Below are positions 47,387 to 57,564 of a DNA stretch of 64,000 nucleotides, piece by piece. The stretch covers positions 62,001-126,000 of the forward strand of contig NZ_FORD01000001.1 of NCBI RefSeq assembly GCF_900113925.1, written 5' to 3'. The position numbers and the translations under genes were made by a program. This DNA comes from Nitrosomonas sp. Nm34 (GTDB taxonomy: Bacteria > Pseudomonadota > Gammaproteobacteria > Burkholderiales > Nitrosomonadaceae). Every line of letters begins with the position of its first letter. Within the stretch, counting starts at the first letter, position 1. Under the pieces are notes generated by a model that saw nothing but the letters and a program-made list of their open reading frames with translations, made no database searches and was not told where the DNA came from.

Positions 47387-50185
47387 TTAACCGCTATTTC
47401 TCAACCCTGCTGCGACGCCATTTATCGTAAGATGAATGGCGCGGTGTACTTGTTCCACATCATCGCCGGCACGATAACGACGCAGCAATTCAATTTGCAA
47501 ATGGTTAAGCGGATCGATATAAGGCGTGCGAATACGAATACTACGCGCCAAGGTAGGATTTTCCTGCAGCAACGCTGTATGTCCTGTGATTGCAAACAAC
47601 CATTTTACGCTACGTTCCCATTCTGCCTGGATACGTCCAAAGATATGGTTACGCAAGGTGGCATCAGTGACTAACTCAGCGTAGCGTGAGGCAATCCCCA
47701 TATCGGTCTTTGCCAACACCATATCCATATTCGATAATAAGGTTTGCAAAAAGGGCCATTTTTGATACATCTCTTGTAATAATTGTAATCCGGTTTCCTC
47801 TCCTTGCGCCTGCTGAACGAATGCTTCCACCGCCGAACCAAAACCATACCATCCTGGCAGCATAGTACGATTGAGACTCCAGCTGAATACCCAGGGAATA
47901 GCCCGTAAATCTTCAATTCGATCAGAAGGTTTACGGGAAGAAGGCCGACTGCCAATGTGCAACCCGGCGATTTCCCGGATCGGGGTGGATTCCTGGAAAA
48001 ATTGTTTGAAACCGGGTGTTTCGTATACCAGATCTCGATAGACTGCAAATGCAGAGGATGAGAGCGTTTCCATGACCTGGTAATAGTGCGCAGCATTTTC
48101 CTGGATGGCATCATGACTTAGCAATGTCGCCTCAATCGTTGCAGCCACCAATGTTTCCAGATTGCGGCGTCCTATTTCCGGATCGGTATATTTACTTGCC
48201 ACAACCTCTCCCTGTTCGGTCAACCGTATCTGCCCGTTCACACTGCTCGGGGGTTGCGCCATGATCCCTTGATAGCTGGGGCCGCCACCGCGTCCAACCG
48301 TCCCGCCGCGTCCGTGAAACAAGCGTAGTTCCACCTTGTGCTTGGCAAAAATTTTCGTCAATTCAATTTCAGCTTTGTATATTTCCCAGTTGGAAGTAAG
48401 AAAGCCCCCATCTTTGTTACTGTCCGAATAGCCGAGCATGACTTCCTGTACATTGCCACGCGAATCCAGCAATTTACGGTAGTATGGCAATGAAAATAAT
48501 TCATCCATAACGGCGCTGCAACTGCGTAAATCCTCAATGGTTTCAAATAATGGAATAATATTCAAACCCAACTGCGGCTTCTCGCCCGCCCGGAGCAAAC
48601 CCGCCTCTTTCAATAATAGTGCGACCTCCAGGATATTGATGACACCTGTTGTCATGGAAATAATGTAATTTGGCAGCGCAGCATGACCAAAGCGGCGCTG
48701 GATTTCTGCTGCCATTTGCAAAATTCGCAATTCACTTTGTGTCGGTTCGGAGTAGGTCAAATAAGGGGAATGGAGTAATCGCAGGCTACTGATTTCTGCC
48801 AGTAGCCATTTCATACGCTCACTCGCCGACAGCTCGAGATAATTATCCCGACGAGTGCCACGCGCAAATAACTCCGCAACAACCTGCTCATGTACTTTAC
48901 TATGCTGCCGCATATCAAGTGAGGCCAGGTGGAATCCAAATACATCCACTGCTCGCCGCAAATTACGCAATGCACCGCGCGCCAGCCAATCTGATTTGTG
49001 CTGCTTGAGTGAATCGATCACGATATCAAGATCATGGATAAACTCTGCACTGTCTGCATAAGGTTCTGTTGGATTGACTGGCTCTCGTTGCATCGCTGCA
49101 AGCCCACGTTGCCGACTGGTTGCAGCCAAACGTGCATAAATGCCGAGGAATGCTCGTCGATATGGCTCATCAATGCGGCTCGCAGGAATATCTGGCGAAG
49201 CAGCAGCTAATTGCTCAAGTTCCTCACTTACATGGATCAGACGCTCAGCCAGACTCATGGTCCGCCCAATCTTGCTGACTTCGTCCATATAAAAATCGAA
49301 TACGAGCGTGGCTTGGCGCTCTGCCGCATGCAACATAACCTGATGCGTCACAAAAGGGTTGCCATCCCGGTCACCACCTATCCAACTACCAATACGCAAA
49401 AAAGAGGCCACATGAGGCGCCTCTTTACCCTTATGACGCTCCAGCAAATCCTCGATCTTGGCATAGATATAAGGTACCTGGCTCAGGAAGGTATAAGTAT
49501 AATAAATAAGGCCATTCTCAATTTCATCATGAACGGTAAGACGTACTGACCGCAGCATACGGGTTTGCCATAAAATCTGAATGGCAGCACGCAACGCTTC
49601 TTCATTGTGGCGCAATTCGTTAGGCGTAAGCTGGATACGGTCGCGTTCCTGCAATAAGCGCTGAATAGTCAATTGACAATCGAGTATGCTCCTACGCTGA
49701 ACCTCGGTAGGATGAGCCGTCAATACCGGAGAGATCATTGCCTGAGCAAAAAAATTATCCAAGCTCGCGTTATCTATACCACTTGCCAGCACCCGTTCCA
49801 GTGCGAGCGTAACACTGCCGGGCTGAGGTGAAGATCCTTGGCGCAAATGAGCTCGTCGCCGCCGGTTATGATGCAGATCCTCCGCAATATTAGAAAGCAG
49901 TGAAAAATAACTAAAGGCGCGTACGACCGCGATCGTTGCCTTATTGCTTAACCGGTTCAAGATCATGTCAAGCTCTTGACGCGCTTTAGGATCTTGTTCA
50001 CGACGAAAGCGAACTGCCGTTTGACGAATGGTTTCGACCAATTCAAACGTTGCCTCCCCTTCCTGCTCCCGCAAAGTATCCCCCAGCATGCGACCAAGCA
50101 TACGGATGTCCTCACGCAAAGGCTTATCCTTTTCCTCGCTCATATTGTTGTCAGAATAAACACTTACACCAGCGTCAGAACTCAT
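47387..50185 (-). CDS. ppc: Phosphoenolpyruvate carboxylase
   Basis: This 932-residue enzyme fixes bicarbonate on PEP to form oxaloacetate. Catalytic signatures are VLTAHPTEVQRRS, GSWIGGDRDGNPFVT, LGYSDSNKDGGFLTSNW (catalytic Lys), LRLFHGRGGTVGRGGGPSY and the C-terminal LTINGVAAGLRNSG. A GGGGGA box precedes the ATG at 50185; a second ATG (50143) is possible. In autotrophs it has an anaplerotic role. It is divergent from hemC with 122 bp between starts. Confidence 0.97.
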   Translation of the reverse strand: MSSDAGVSVYSDNNMSEEKDKPLREDIRMLGRMLGDTLREQEGEATFELVETIRQTAVRFRREQDPKARQELDMILNRLSNKATIAVVRAFSYFSLLSNIAEDLHHNRRRRAHLRQGSSPQPGSVTLALERVLASGIDNASLDNFFAQAMISPVLTAHPTEVQRRSILDCQLTIQRLLQERDRIQLTPNELRHNEEALRAAIQILWQTRMLRSVRLTVHDEIENGLIYYTYTFLSQVPYIYAKIEDLLERHKGKEAPHVASFLRIGSWIGGDRDGNPFVTHQVMLHAAERQATLVFDFYMDEVSKIGRTMSLAERLIHVSEELEQLAAASPDIPASRIDEPYRRAFLGIYARLAATSRQRGLAAMQREPVNPTEPYADSAEFIHDLDIVIDSLKQHKSDWLARGALRNLRRAVDVFGFHLASLDMRQHSKVHEQVVAELFARGTRRDNYLELSASERMKWLLAEISSLRLLHSPYLTYSEPTQSELRILQMAAEIQRRFGHAALPNYIISMTTGVINILEVALLLKEAGLLRAGEKPQLGLNIIPLFETIEDLRSCSAVMDELFSLPYYRKLLDSRGNVQEVMLGYSDSNKDGGFLTSNWEIYKAEIELTKIFAKHKVELRLFHGRGGTVGRGGGPSYQGIMAQPPSSVNGQIRLTEQGEVVASKYTDPEIGRRNLETLVAATIEATLLSHDAIQENAAHYYQVMETLSSSAFAVYRDLVYETPGFKQFFQESTPIREIAGLHIGSRPSSRKPSDRIEDLRAIPWVFSWSLNRTMLPGWYGFGSAVEAFVQQAQGEETGLQLLQEMYQKWPFLQTLLSNMDMVLAKTDMGIASRYAELVTDATLRNHIFGRIQAEWERSVKWLFAITGHTALLQENPTLARSIRIRTPYIDPLNHLQIELLRRYRAGDDVEQVHRAIHLTINGVAAGLRNSG

Positions 50186-50307
50186 CTCAATGCATCCCCC
50201 ATCTAATAAAATTCTGGTAATTCACGTATGCTATCGTCCATACCATGATGGACCATGCTAAAATGATTCGTTTCTGAAAGTTTTGTAATCTTTTCATATT
50301 AGAATTA

Positions 50308-51258
50308 ATGTCAAATTCATTTACCCCCCCTTCTAAAATTACTATTGCCTCTCGTGAAAGCCTCCTTGCCATGTGGCAAGCCAATTATATTCGGGATCGA
50401 TTACGTGAATTATACCCGCAATCCGAAATCAACATACTTGGCATGACCACACAAGGCGATCAAATTCTTGATATTTCTCTTTCAAAAATTGGCGGCAAGG
50501 GGCTATTTATCAAGGAACTCGAACAGGCACTGGAAGATGGTCGTGCAGATATTGCTGTGCACTCGATGAAAGACGTGCCGATGAATATGCCACCAGGATT
50601 CATGCTGGCGGCTATCACTGAACGTGAAGATCCTCGCGATGCGTTTGTTTCAAATAAATATACTCATCTTGACGAATTGCCTGCGGGGAGCATCGTCGGC
50701 ACTTCCAGTCTGAGACGCGAATCCCAGTTACACGCACGCTATCCACATTTACAAGTCCAACCCTTGCGTGGAAATGTGCAAACCCGATTGCGCAAACTGG
50801 ATGAGGGTCAATTTGCCGCCATCATTTTAGCAGCAGCCGGACTGAAGCGCTTGGAACTGACTTATCGCATTACTTCATTACTTGAACCCGAAATAAGCCT
50901 ACCGGCAGTTGGACAAGGTGCACTTGGCATAGAATGCCGCGATGATCGAGCTGATTTAGCATCACTGATGCAACCTTTACATCATGCTGAAACCGCCTAT
51001 TGTGTTGAAGCAGAGCGAGCGATGAGCCGCGTATTGGGAGGAAGCTGCCAGGTACCACTGGGAGGTTTTGCAGAAATTACGGATGATGTGCTCACGTTAC
51101 GGGGTTTTGTCGCGAATCCTGATGGAACGAACATGATAAATGATAAATTAAGCGGTAAGCCAGAAGATGGCATTACGCTTGGTCAGCGATTAGCAGAGAG
51201 TCTCAGGAAACAAGGTGCTGATGAAATTTTAGCAACCTTGGTGCAACCCCATGATTGA
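50308..51258 (+). CDS. hemC: Porphobilinogen deaminase (hydroxymethylbilane synthase)
   Basis: This 316-residue enzyme builds hydroxymethylbilane from four porphobilinogens. The dipyrromethane cofactor Cys is residue 247 in [10 protein letters not shown]. Other landmarks are [26 protein letters not shown] [24 protein letters not shown] and [11 protein letters not shown]. First gene of hemC-hemD-hemX-hemY. Confidence 0.97.
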   Translation: MSNSFTPPSKITIASRESLLAMWQANYIRDRLRELYPQSEINILGMTTQGDQILDISLSKIGGKGLFIKELEQALEDGRADIAVHSMKDVPMNMPPGFMLAAITEREDPRDAFVSNKYTHLDELPAGSIVGTSSLRRESQLHARYPHLQVQPLRGNVQTRLRKLDEGQFAAIILAAAGLKRLELTYRITSLLEPEISLPAVGQGALGIECRDDRADLASLMQPLHHAETAYCVEAERAMSRVLGGSCQVPLGGFAEITDDVLTLRGFVANPDGTNMINDKLSGKPEDGITLGQRLAESLRKQGADEILATLVQPHD

Positions 51259-51267
51259 AGGTGCCAC

Positions 51268-52050
51268 TTGCCAGAAACGCAACCACTAGCAGGATTATAC
51301 GTTTTAGTCACACGCCCGGCACATCAAGCCGCCCATCTGATCAATGAAATCAAGAAAAAGGGTGGCAACCCGGTATTATTTCCTGTTCTGGAGATATCCG
51401 ATACCAGTAATCCTCAGCCTCTTCTTAAGGTTATTAGCCGTCTCGATGAATTTGATCTGGCCATTTTCGTTAGCCCGAATGCAGTTGATAAAGCGGTCCC
51501 CTTGATCCAGGCTCACCGAACCTTACCACCCAACCTGAAAATTGCCGTAGTGGGAGAAGGAAGCGCCAATAAGCTCAGACAGTACGGAATAAAAAACATT
51601 ATTGTGCCATCCAGTCGCTATGACAGTGAAGCCCTGCTCGGAATGCCGGAATTGCAGCAAGTATTAGATAAAAATATTGTTATTTTCCGCGGAAATGATG
51701 GCCGGAAATTATTGGGTGAGACCTTGATTCAACGAGGAGCTCATTTAGAATATATTGAATGCTATCGCCGTGACAAGCCTAAAATAGATGTATCACCCCT
51801 GCTGGACAGTTGGTCAAATAATGCATTACATGCCGTTACAGTGACAAGCAGTGAAGGATTACATAATTTATTTGACATGATAGGTAAAGTTGGCCAACAA
51901 TTACTTAAAAAAACACCTTTGTTCACTGCGCATGAACGCATTGCCTGTGTTGCAAAAGAACTTGGCCTTACCAATATACACGTTACTGCTGCTGGAGATG
52001 ATGGATTAGTACAAGGATTGCTGGGATATTTTCTATCAATTAAAAATTAA
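51268..52050 (+). CDS. hemD: Uroporphyrinogen-III synthase
   Basis: This 260-residue protein closes and inverts ring D of the bilane. It is poorly conserved in sequence, but LVTRPAHQAAHLINEIKKKGGNP, AIFVSPNAV and HAVTVTSSEGLHNLF are typical. I take TTG at 51268 as the start, preceded by GAAGG; no ATG is available near the N-terminus. It follows hemC by 9 bp. Confidence 0.92.
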   Translation: MPETQPLAGLYVLVTRPAHQAAHLINEIKKKGGNPVLFPVLEISDTSNPQPLLKVISRLDEFDLAIFVSPNAVDKAVPLIQAHRTLPPNLKIAVVGEGSANKLRQYGIKNIIVPSSRYDSEALLGMPELQQVLDKNIVIFRGNDGRKLLGETLIQRGAHLEYIECYRRDKPKIDVSPLLDSWSNNALHAVTVTSSEGLHNLFDMIGKVGQQLLKKTPLFTAHERIACVAKELGLTNIHVTAAGDDGLVQGLLGYFLSIKN

Positions 52051-52063
52051 CTTCTCGAAAATC

Positions 52064-52843
52064 ATGAATAGAGAGATTAACACGGCTCCACCGAAATCAT
52101 CACACCTGAGTATTTTAGTTCTATTTTTTATTATTCTTATAGCTATTGCTTTCTTGGCATGGCAATGGGCAGACAGGCGAGGTCACATTACTGATATTCA
52201 ACGATCCATAGCGGAATATTTGACCAATGTTGATTTTTTGGGCAAGAAACCACGCAAGCTTATCTCTGAAGTGCAAACCGCTCAACAAGAAACTCAACAA
52301 CAGCTTAACGAACTACGTGCAACAGCGGTTACTTCTCTCGAGCAACAGGAAGCACTGGAAAAGCTCTCCAATCTGCTCGAGAAGATTGATGCATTACCGT
52401 TAGCGATGGATGCTCATTTAATTAAAGTTAATCTTCCATTTAAACAATTCGCAGCAGAAGATAATCGTGGCTATCAATTATTCATTAATGATATTCAGCG
52501 AGATCTCCAACAATTTATAGTGATTCAGAAGGTGGATAGCCCGGAAATTGATTTGCTATCCCCTTCTCAGCGCGAACTTCTACAAGAAAAAATAAAACTA
52601 CAATTGTTATTGGCACAAGCTTTCCTGCTTTCTCACGATCAAACCAATTTCCAAGCAAGCTTGGAGACTGCAACAGAATTGATCAATCGCTACTATGACA
52701 AACAAACAGAATCTGTTACCGATCTACTGAATCAATTAAATCAAATACATAATTATACAATTGATAAGGCACTATCCGATGTTTCACGACGTTTTGATAT
52801 CGTGCAGATTTATCAGCTTAAACGTGATGAGGAGAGTAAATGA
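52064..52843 (+). CDS. hemX: HemX-like membrane protein
   Basis: This 259-residue protein has one N-terminal membrane helix (LSILVLFFIILIAIAFLAWQW) followed by a coiled-coil rich in Gln and Glu (VQTAQQETQQQLNELRATAVTSLEQQEAL). HemX proteins sit between hemD and hemY and are often mislabelled uroporphyrinogen methyltransferase; this one lacks a methylase domain. It overlaps hemY by 4 bp. Confidence 0.88.
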   Translation: MNREINTAPPKSSHLSILVLFFIILIAIAFLAWQWADRRGHITDIQRSIAEYLTNVDFLGKKPRKLISEVQTAQQETQQQLNELRATAVTSLEQQEALEKLSNLLEKIDALPLAMDAHLIKVNLPFKQFAAEDNRGYQLFINDIQRDLQQFIVIQKVDSPEIDLLSPSQRELLQEKIKLQLLLAQAFLLSHDQTNFQASLETATELINRYYDKQTESVTDLLNQLNQIHNYTIDKALSDVSRRFDIVQIYQLKRDEESK

Positions 52844-54018
52844 AACTGGTGCTCTGGGTGTTAGCTCTATTTGCTGCGGCAGTAGCAGTTGTAATTGCCG
52901 CTCAATATAACAACGGCTCTGTACTAATGATCGTGCCACCTTACAAGATTGAGCTTACAATCAATATTTTTATCATTTCGTTGATTGCGGCTTTCTTTAT
53001 TTTCTATCTGTTAGTCAGATTGATAGCAAGAATACTGGGATTAAAGAGACGCTTACATCATAAAAGAATTAGGGAATCCATGCTTGCTGCTGTCAAAACA
53101 TTTTTTGAGGAGCACTATGATAAAGCAGAGAAAGCTGCAGCCACAGTATTAAAATTAAAAAGCCCTCCTGTCATTAGCGCGGTTAACGCTGCCATTGCAG
53201 CACACGCAGCTCATCGACAGGGAAATTATTCACAACGTGACCATTATCTAAATATTGCGGAACAAAAAGCTCCTCAAGAAAAAGCGTTAAGGCTGGTAAC
53301 CCAAGCAGAATTATTACTTGAAGAGGGACGTCATAAAGAAGCGTTAAACGCCTTACAATCCCTTTACTCAATGGGTGGACTACAAAGCACCGCTGTTCTT
53401 CAATTGGAATTAAAAGCACAGCAGATGGCCCAACATTGGGATGAAGTTTTAGAGTTGACGGATATTCTTGAAAAACGCTATCCCGTTGACAGGACATTAA
53501 TTGAACACATCAAGCATCATGCTCATGTAGAGAATATTAAGAAATATGGTTCGAATTTAGAATTACTTAATAAATACTGGAACAAATTATACCCGGCAGA
53601 AAGACTGGATAGCAGACTGGCTGCAGTAGCCGCTCGTGCTTATATGGCATTGAATGAGGTATCAACCGCTCAAAAGATTATTGAACAAAGCATTGATGCC
53701 AAGTTAGATCCAGAATTAATTACACTTTATGCTAATTGCCTGTATGGCAGTGTGAGCTGGCAAATCCAGCGAGCGGAAGGTTGGCTAAGCAAGCATCCTA
53801 ACAATGCTGAATTATTACTCACGCTAGGAAAATTATGCACTTACTGTGAACTATGGGGTAAAGCACAAAATTATCTCGAAGCAAGCTTGTCAATTGAGCC
53901 AAGCCGTGCCGCTCATCTGGCTTTAGCACAATTATTCGAAAAACTGGATAAAACTGAGCTGGCTGCAGATCATTATCATAAAGGATTAGGGTTTACATTA
54001 AAGAAATTGAATAGTTAA
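52840..54018 (+). CDS. hemY: HemY-like TPR membrane protein
   Basis: This 392-residue protein has two N-terminal helices (residues 4-22 and 40-65) with the family segment NNGSVLMIVPPYKIELTINIF, then tetratricopeptide-like repeats to the end (for example ALRLVTQAELLLEEGRHKEALNAL, split here for reading). It belongs to the proteobacterial HemY group of unknown biochemical role and is not protoporphyrinogen oxidase. It is convergent with the reductase gene, with 2 bp between stops. Confidence 0.9.
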   Translation: MKLVLWVLALFAAAVAVVIAAQYNNGSVLMIVPPYKIELTINIFIISLIAAFFIFYLLVRLIARILGLKRRLHHKRIRESMLAAVKTFFEEHYDKAEKAAATVLKLKSPPVISAVNAAIAAHAAHRQGNYSQRDHYLNIAEQKAPQEKALRLVTQAELLLEEGRHKEALNALQSLYSMGGLQSTAVLQLELKAQQMAQHWDEVLELTDILEKRYPVDRTLIEHIKHHAHVENIKKYGSNLELLNKYWNKLYPAERLDSRLAAVAARAYMALNEVSTAQKIIEQSIDAKLDPELITLYANCLYGSVSWQIQRAEGWLSKHPNNAELLLTLGKLCTYCELWGKAQNYLEASLSIEPSRAAHLALAQLFEKLDKTELAADHYHKGLGFTLKKLNS

Positions 54019-54020
54019 AC

Positions 54021-55064
54021 TTATTCGACAGGATTGCCTGTTGAAGGGGAAAATATATCAGAGAAGAAATTTTCGGTTCGCATATTTTTAAATTGTGTAA
54101 AATCTTGATAAGCAGCTTTAATCATAAGCGGCGAGCCACAAGCATATACCTGGTAGTCTGCCAGGCTCTCAAAATCCTCAAGTACTGCTTTATGCACCAA
54201 TCCAGACCGGCCAGCCCAGTTATCTGTCGGTAGGGCATCTGACAGTACCGGAATAAAAGTAAAATTTTTATGCTGTTGTTCCCATTCCTTTGCTAATTTT
54301 TCCAGATAAAGATCTGCCTTGGTACGCGCTCCCCAGTAAAGGATCATTTTTCTGTTGTGCTTATGATTGTTTTCAGTATAAAAAATATGCTCGAGTATGC
54401 TTTTTACAGGAGCAAAGCCAGTACCACTGGCAAGAAAAATAATGGGATGAGCAACAGAATTATTGCGCAGAACAAAAGAACCCAGGGGGCCTTCGAAACG
54501 GAGGATATCTCTCTCTTTCATATGCGAGAAAACATGCTCTGAAAATACGCCGCCAGGATATTTACGTGCATGAATCTGCAAAAATTCATCATCATGGGGC
54601 GCATTGGCCAACGAAAAACTTCGACGCTTTCCATCTTTCAACAGAATATCGATATATTGACCTGGAAGAAATTGCAATCGTTCGTTTGTAGGTAGTTTTA
54701 AGTATATAATCATCACATCTGGTGCAGCACGCTCTAGTTTATGCACGCGACTTGGCATAATCCTGATTTTAATATCCTTAATAGCATCTACTTCACGGCA
54801 TTCGATAACCAAATCAGATAAAGGCTTGGCACAGCAAAACAATGCCAAACCATGCTGCTTCTCAGTATCTGTAAGCGTTTCTTGATTATATCTGCCGTAA
54901 TCAACCCTACCTTGCATGATTTTTCCTTTGCATGCCCCACATGAACCGTTACGACAACCGTAAGGAAGGGAGCATCCTTGCCGCAATGCAGCTTCAAGTA
55001 TCGTTTCGTGGGGTTCTACAGTAAAAATATGATCACTCGGCTTAATAATGATTTGATACGACAT
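54021..55064 (-). CDS. 2Fe-2S/FAD oxidoreductase (CDP-6-deoxy-glucoseen reductase-like)
   Basis: This 347-residue protein has an N-terminal plant-type ferredoxin domain with cysteines in LPYGCRNGSCGACKG plus LFCCAKP, then an FAD domain (RRSFSLANAP) and an NAD(P) domain (FLASGTGFAPVKSILEH). This arrangement passes electrons from NAD(P)H through FAD to the cluster. Betaproteobacterial members are often named after AscD by similarity only; the physiological partner is unknown. Confidence 0.88.
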   Translation of the reverse strand: MSYQIIIKPSDHIFTVEPHETILEAALRQGCSLPYGCRNGSCGACKGKIMQGRVDYGRYNQETLTDTEKQHGLALFCCAKPLSDLVIECREVDAIKDIKIRIMPSRVHKLERAAPDVMIIYLKLPTNERLQFLPGQYIDILLKDGKRRSFSLANAPHDDEFLQIHARKYPGGVFSEHVFSHMKERDILRFEGPLGSFVLRNNSVAHPIIFLASGTGFAPVKSILEHIFYTENNHKHNRKMILYWGARTKADLYLEKLAKEWEQQHKNFTFIPVLSDALPTDNWAGRSGLVHKAVLEDFESLADYQVYACGSPLMIKAAYQDFTQFKNMRTENFFSDIFSPSTGNPVE

Positions 55065-55108
55065 TTTCTCGTGAATAAATGAAAAAACTATTGATAAAAT
55101 AAGTAATA

Positions 55109-56017
55109 ATGAAAAAAACGCTTTTGATTATAGGATGTGGCGACATCGCCTTACGAATAGCGCCGCTGCTACATAAACGCTACCGACTGCTAGGTTTGTG
55201 TCGAAAACCGGAAAATTTCTGTAAATTACGTACTCACAGAATTACACCCATAGCCGGTGACCTCGATCAACCCGACAGCCTCGGCAGACTTGCGGGCATG
55301 GCACAAGCGATACTCTATTTGGCTCCACCGCCCGGTTATGGTTTAAAAGATTCACGCACCACCCATCTGTTAGCAACTCTGCATCGGCGAACATTAGCAA
55401 AAAGGAGAATACTACCACAACGGCTAATCTATATCAGTACCAGTGGAGTCTATGGTGATTGCCAAGGCGAATGGGTAAGCGAAAACCATCCACTCAATCC
55501 AACTAACGAGCGCGCCTGGCGGCGTGTTGATGCAGAAAGACAAGTTAGAAATTGGGGAATACGCAATGGTGTGTCAGTTTCCATTATTCGCGTCCCTGGA
55601 ATTTATGCGGCTGATCGCTTGCCTCTTGCACGTCTACGACAAGGTACCCCCGTACTTATAGCAGATGAAGACAGCTATACCAACCATATTCATGCAGATG
55701 ATCTGGCACGTATTATTGTCGCAACTCTTCATTATGGAAAAGCAGGCAGAGTTTATCATGCAAGCGATGATTCACATTTAAAAATGGGTGATTATTTTGA
55801 TCTGGTGGCCGATCATTTTAGCTTACCACGCCCACCCAGAATTGCTCGCTTCCAAGCAAATAAATATATATCGCCCAGCCTGATGTCCTTCATGAATGAA
55901 TCGCGCCGCTTAACCAATGCTCGCATAAAACAAGAACTACATATCAAGTTACTTTATCCTACTATTAGTAGCGGTATTGCCAAGGCATGTTTACTTCCAT
56001 TTCTAAATCAAAAATGA
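55109..56017 (+). CDS. NAD-dependent epimerase/dehydratase family protein (SDR, YeeZ-like)
   Basis: This 302-residue protein has a Rossmann start (LLIIGCGDIALRIAPLL), the segment LIYISTSGVYGDCQGEWVSE and SIIRVPGIYAADRLPL typical of atypical extended SDRs. The usual Tyr-x-x-x-Lys pair is absent, so catalysis as an epimerase is doubtful. The last six codons (PFLNQK) and the stop lie inside the MITE copy that begins at 55997, so the original C-terminus was replaced by the insertion. Substrate unknown. Confidence 0.85.
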   Translation: MKKTLLIIGCGDIALRIAPLLHKRYRLLGLCRKPENFCKLRTHRITPIAGDLDQPDSLGRLAGMAQAILYLAPPPGYGLKDSRTTHLLATLHRRTLAKRRILPQRLIYISTSGVYGDCQGEWVSENHPLNPTNERAWRRVDAERQVRNWGIRNGVSVSIIRVPGIYAADRLPLARLRQGTPVLIADEDSYTNHIHADDLARIIVATLHYGKAGRVYHASDDSHLKMGDYFDLVADHFSLPRPPRIARFQANKYISPSLMSFMNESRRLTNARIKQELHIKLLYPTISSGIAKACLLPFLNQK

Positions 56018-56093
56018 TGCGAAGGTGAGCCGCAGACAGTATCAATCATACGGCAAGGTGAGGCCGGCAAAGCCAGTTTTGATTTAGAAATGG
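55997..56093 (+). mobile_element. MITE-like element, copy 2
   Basis: A 97-bp element with perfect 17-bp terminal inverted repeats: CCATTTCTAAATCAAAA at 55997-56013 and TTTTGATTTAGAAATGG at 56077-56093. Its reverse complement aligns gaplessly to 29712-29808. No target-site duplication is evident by eye. The left end carries the stop codon of the upstream SDR gene. Confidence 0.85.
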
Positions 56094-56308
56094 GATACAA
56101 CGTGAATCTGACGAACATTGAAAGTGGTAAAAACCATTTCCTTCACGCAGAGAAGCTAAACTAATTATTAAAAATTGCCGTTAAATTCCAATATCTGGCA
56201 GTATTTTTAATGAAATGAGTAAACTCAGCAATCTTAAATTTTATGGAATTATCCTAAGAAACTGCCTTTAAGATAATAAATAATATTGGGATAACAAGGA
56301 GGTTTAGT

Positions 56309-57532
56309 ATGTCGGCTGTGATAGGGCGCCCGGATAAGAAAGTCAAAGAAACGAGCTTCTCATGGGAAGGTAAAGACAGATCTGGCAAAGTAGTTAAAGG
56401 AGAAATGCGCGCAGCAGGCGCTATCGTGGTTACCTCTACTCTACGCCGCCAGGGTATCCGCATCACAAAAGTAGCTAAAACCAAAATAAAGGGAAATATC
56501 AGGGATAAAGATATTACTTTGTTTACGCGCCAGCTTGCCACCATGATGAAATCTGGCGTTCCTTTGTTACAAGCCTTCGATATCGTAGGCAAGGGGCATA
56601 GCAATCAGGCAGTCGGTAAATTATTGATGGATATAAAAATGGATATTGAAACCGGGAGTAGTCTGGCAAATGCTTTTCGAAAATATCCACTCTACTTTGA
56701 TGCCTTGTTTTGTAATCTTGTGGCAGCAGGAGAAGCAGCGGGCATCCTTGATGATTTGTTAGATCGCTTAGCGACTTATAAGGAAAAAATTCAGGCAATC
56801 AAAGGAAAAATTAAATCCGCGCTATTTTACCCTATATCCATTATAGTAGTTGCCTTTATCATTACAGCAGTCATCATGATTTTTGTTATTCCTGCCTTCA
56901 AAGAATTATTCCAGAATTTTGGCGCGGATCTTCCAGCACCGACGTTAATGATTATGGCTATTTCGGATTTCTTTGTCGATTATTGGTGGGCAATATTTGG
57001 CGGAATAGGGTTGGGTCTTTATGCTTTCTTTTATATATGGAAACGTTCAACAGCTATGCAACGTATTATGGACCGGCTTGTATTGAGATTACCTGTTTTT
57101 GGAGAGGTGATCAGGAAAGCGACGGTAGCACGCTGGGCTCGCACGCTTTCCACCATGTTTGCTGCAGGCGTTCCACTCGTTGAAGCAATGGACTCAGTTG
57201 CAGGCGCTGCAGGGAACCACATTTATTTTGATGCAACTAAAAAAATTCAGATAGAAGTAAGTACAGGGAGTAGCTTAGTAGACGCGATGACGCAGACCAA
57301 CGTCTTTTCTAACATGGTTCTACAAATGGTAGCCATTGGAGAAGAATCTGGTTCTCTGGATTCGATGTTAAGTAAAATCGCAGATTTTTTTGAAGCAGAG
57401 GTAGATAATGCGGTGGAAGCGCTCTCCAGCCTGATGGAACCCGTGATCATGGTAGTCCTTGGCACCCTCATCGGGGGCATGGTTGTCGCCATGTACTTAC
57501 CTATCTTCAAAATGGGCCAAGTCGTTGGCTAG
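56309..57532 (+). CDS. pilC: Type IV pilus inner-membrane platform protein
   Basis: This 407-residue protein has the two GspF domains with conserved LATMMKSGVPLLQAFDI and LSTMFAAGVPLVEAMDS, and three membrane helices (around residues 175, 230 and 380). A strong AAGGAGG lies 8 bases before the ATG. It anchors the pilus motor PilB/PilT. pilB, usually just upstream, is not here; instead the 290 bp upstream contain the MITE. Confidence 0.95.
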   Translation: MSAVIGRPDKKVKETSFSWEGKDRSGKVVKGEMRAAGAIVVTSTLRRQGIRITKVAKTKIKGNIRDKDITLFTRQLATMMKSGVPLLQAFDIVGKGHSNQAVGKLLMDIKMDIETGSSLANAFRKYPLYFDALFCNLVAAGEAAGILDDLLDRLATYKEKIQAIKGKIKSALFYPISIIVVAFIITAVIMIFVIPAFKELFQNFGADLPAPTLMIMAISDFFVDYWWAIFGGIGLGLYAFFYIWKRSTAMQRIMDRLVLRLPVFGEVIRKATVARWARTLSTMFAAGVPLVEAMDSVAGAAGNHIYFDATKKIQIEVSTGSSLVDAMTQTNVFSNMVLQMVAIGEESGSLDSMLSKIADFFEAEVDNAVEALSSLMEPVIMVVLGTLIGGMVVAMYLPIFKMGQVVG

Positions 57533-57564
57533 TTGCCGCTTATAACCAATCAGATAATCAATAC

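Noticed and set aside
52840-54018. Protoporphyrinogen oxidase
   Set aside because: The name hemY is shared, but the protein has two membrane helices and TPR-like repeats and no FAD-binding motif.
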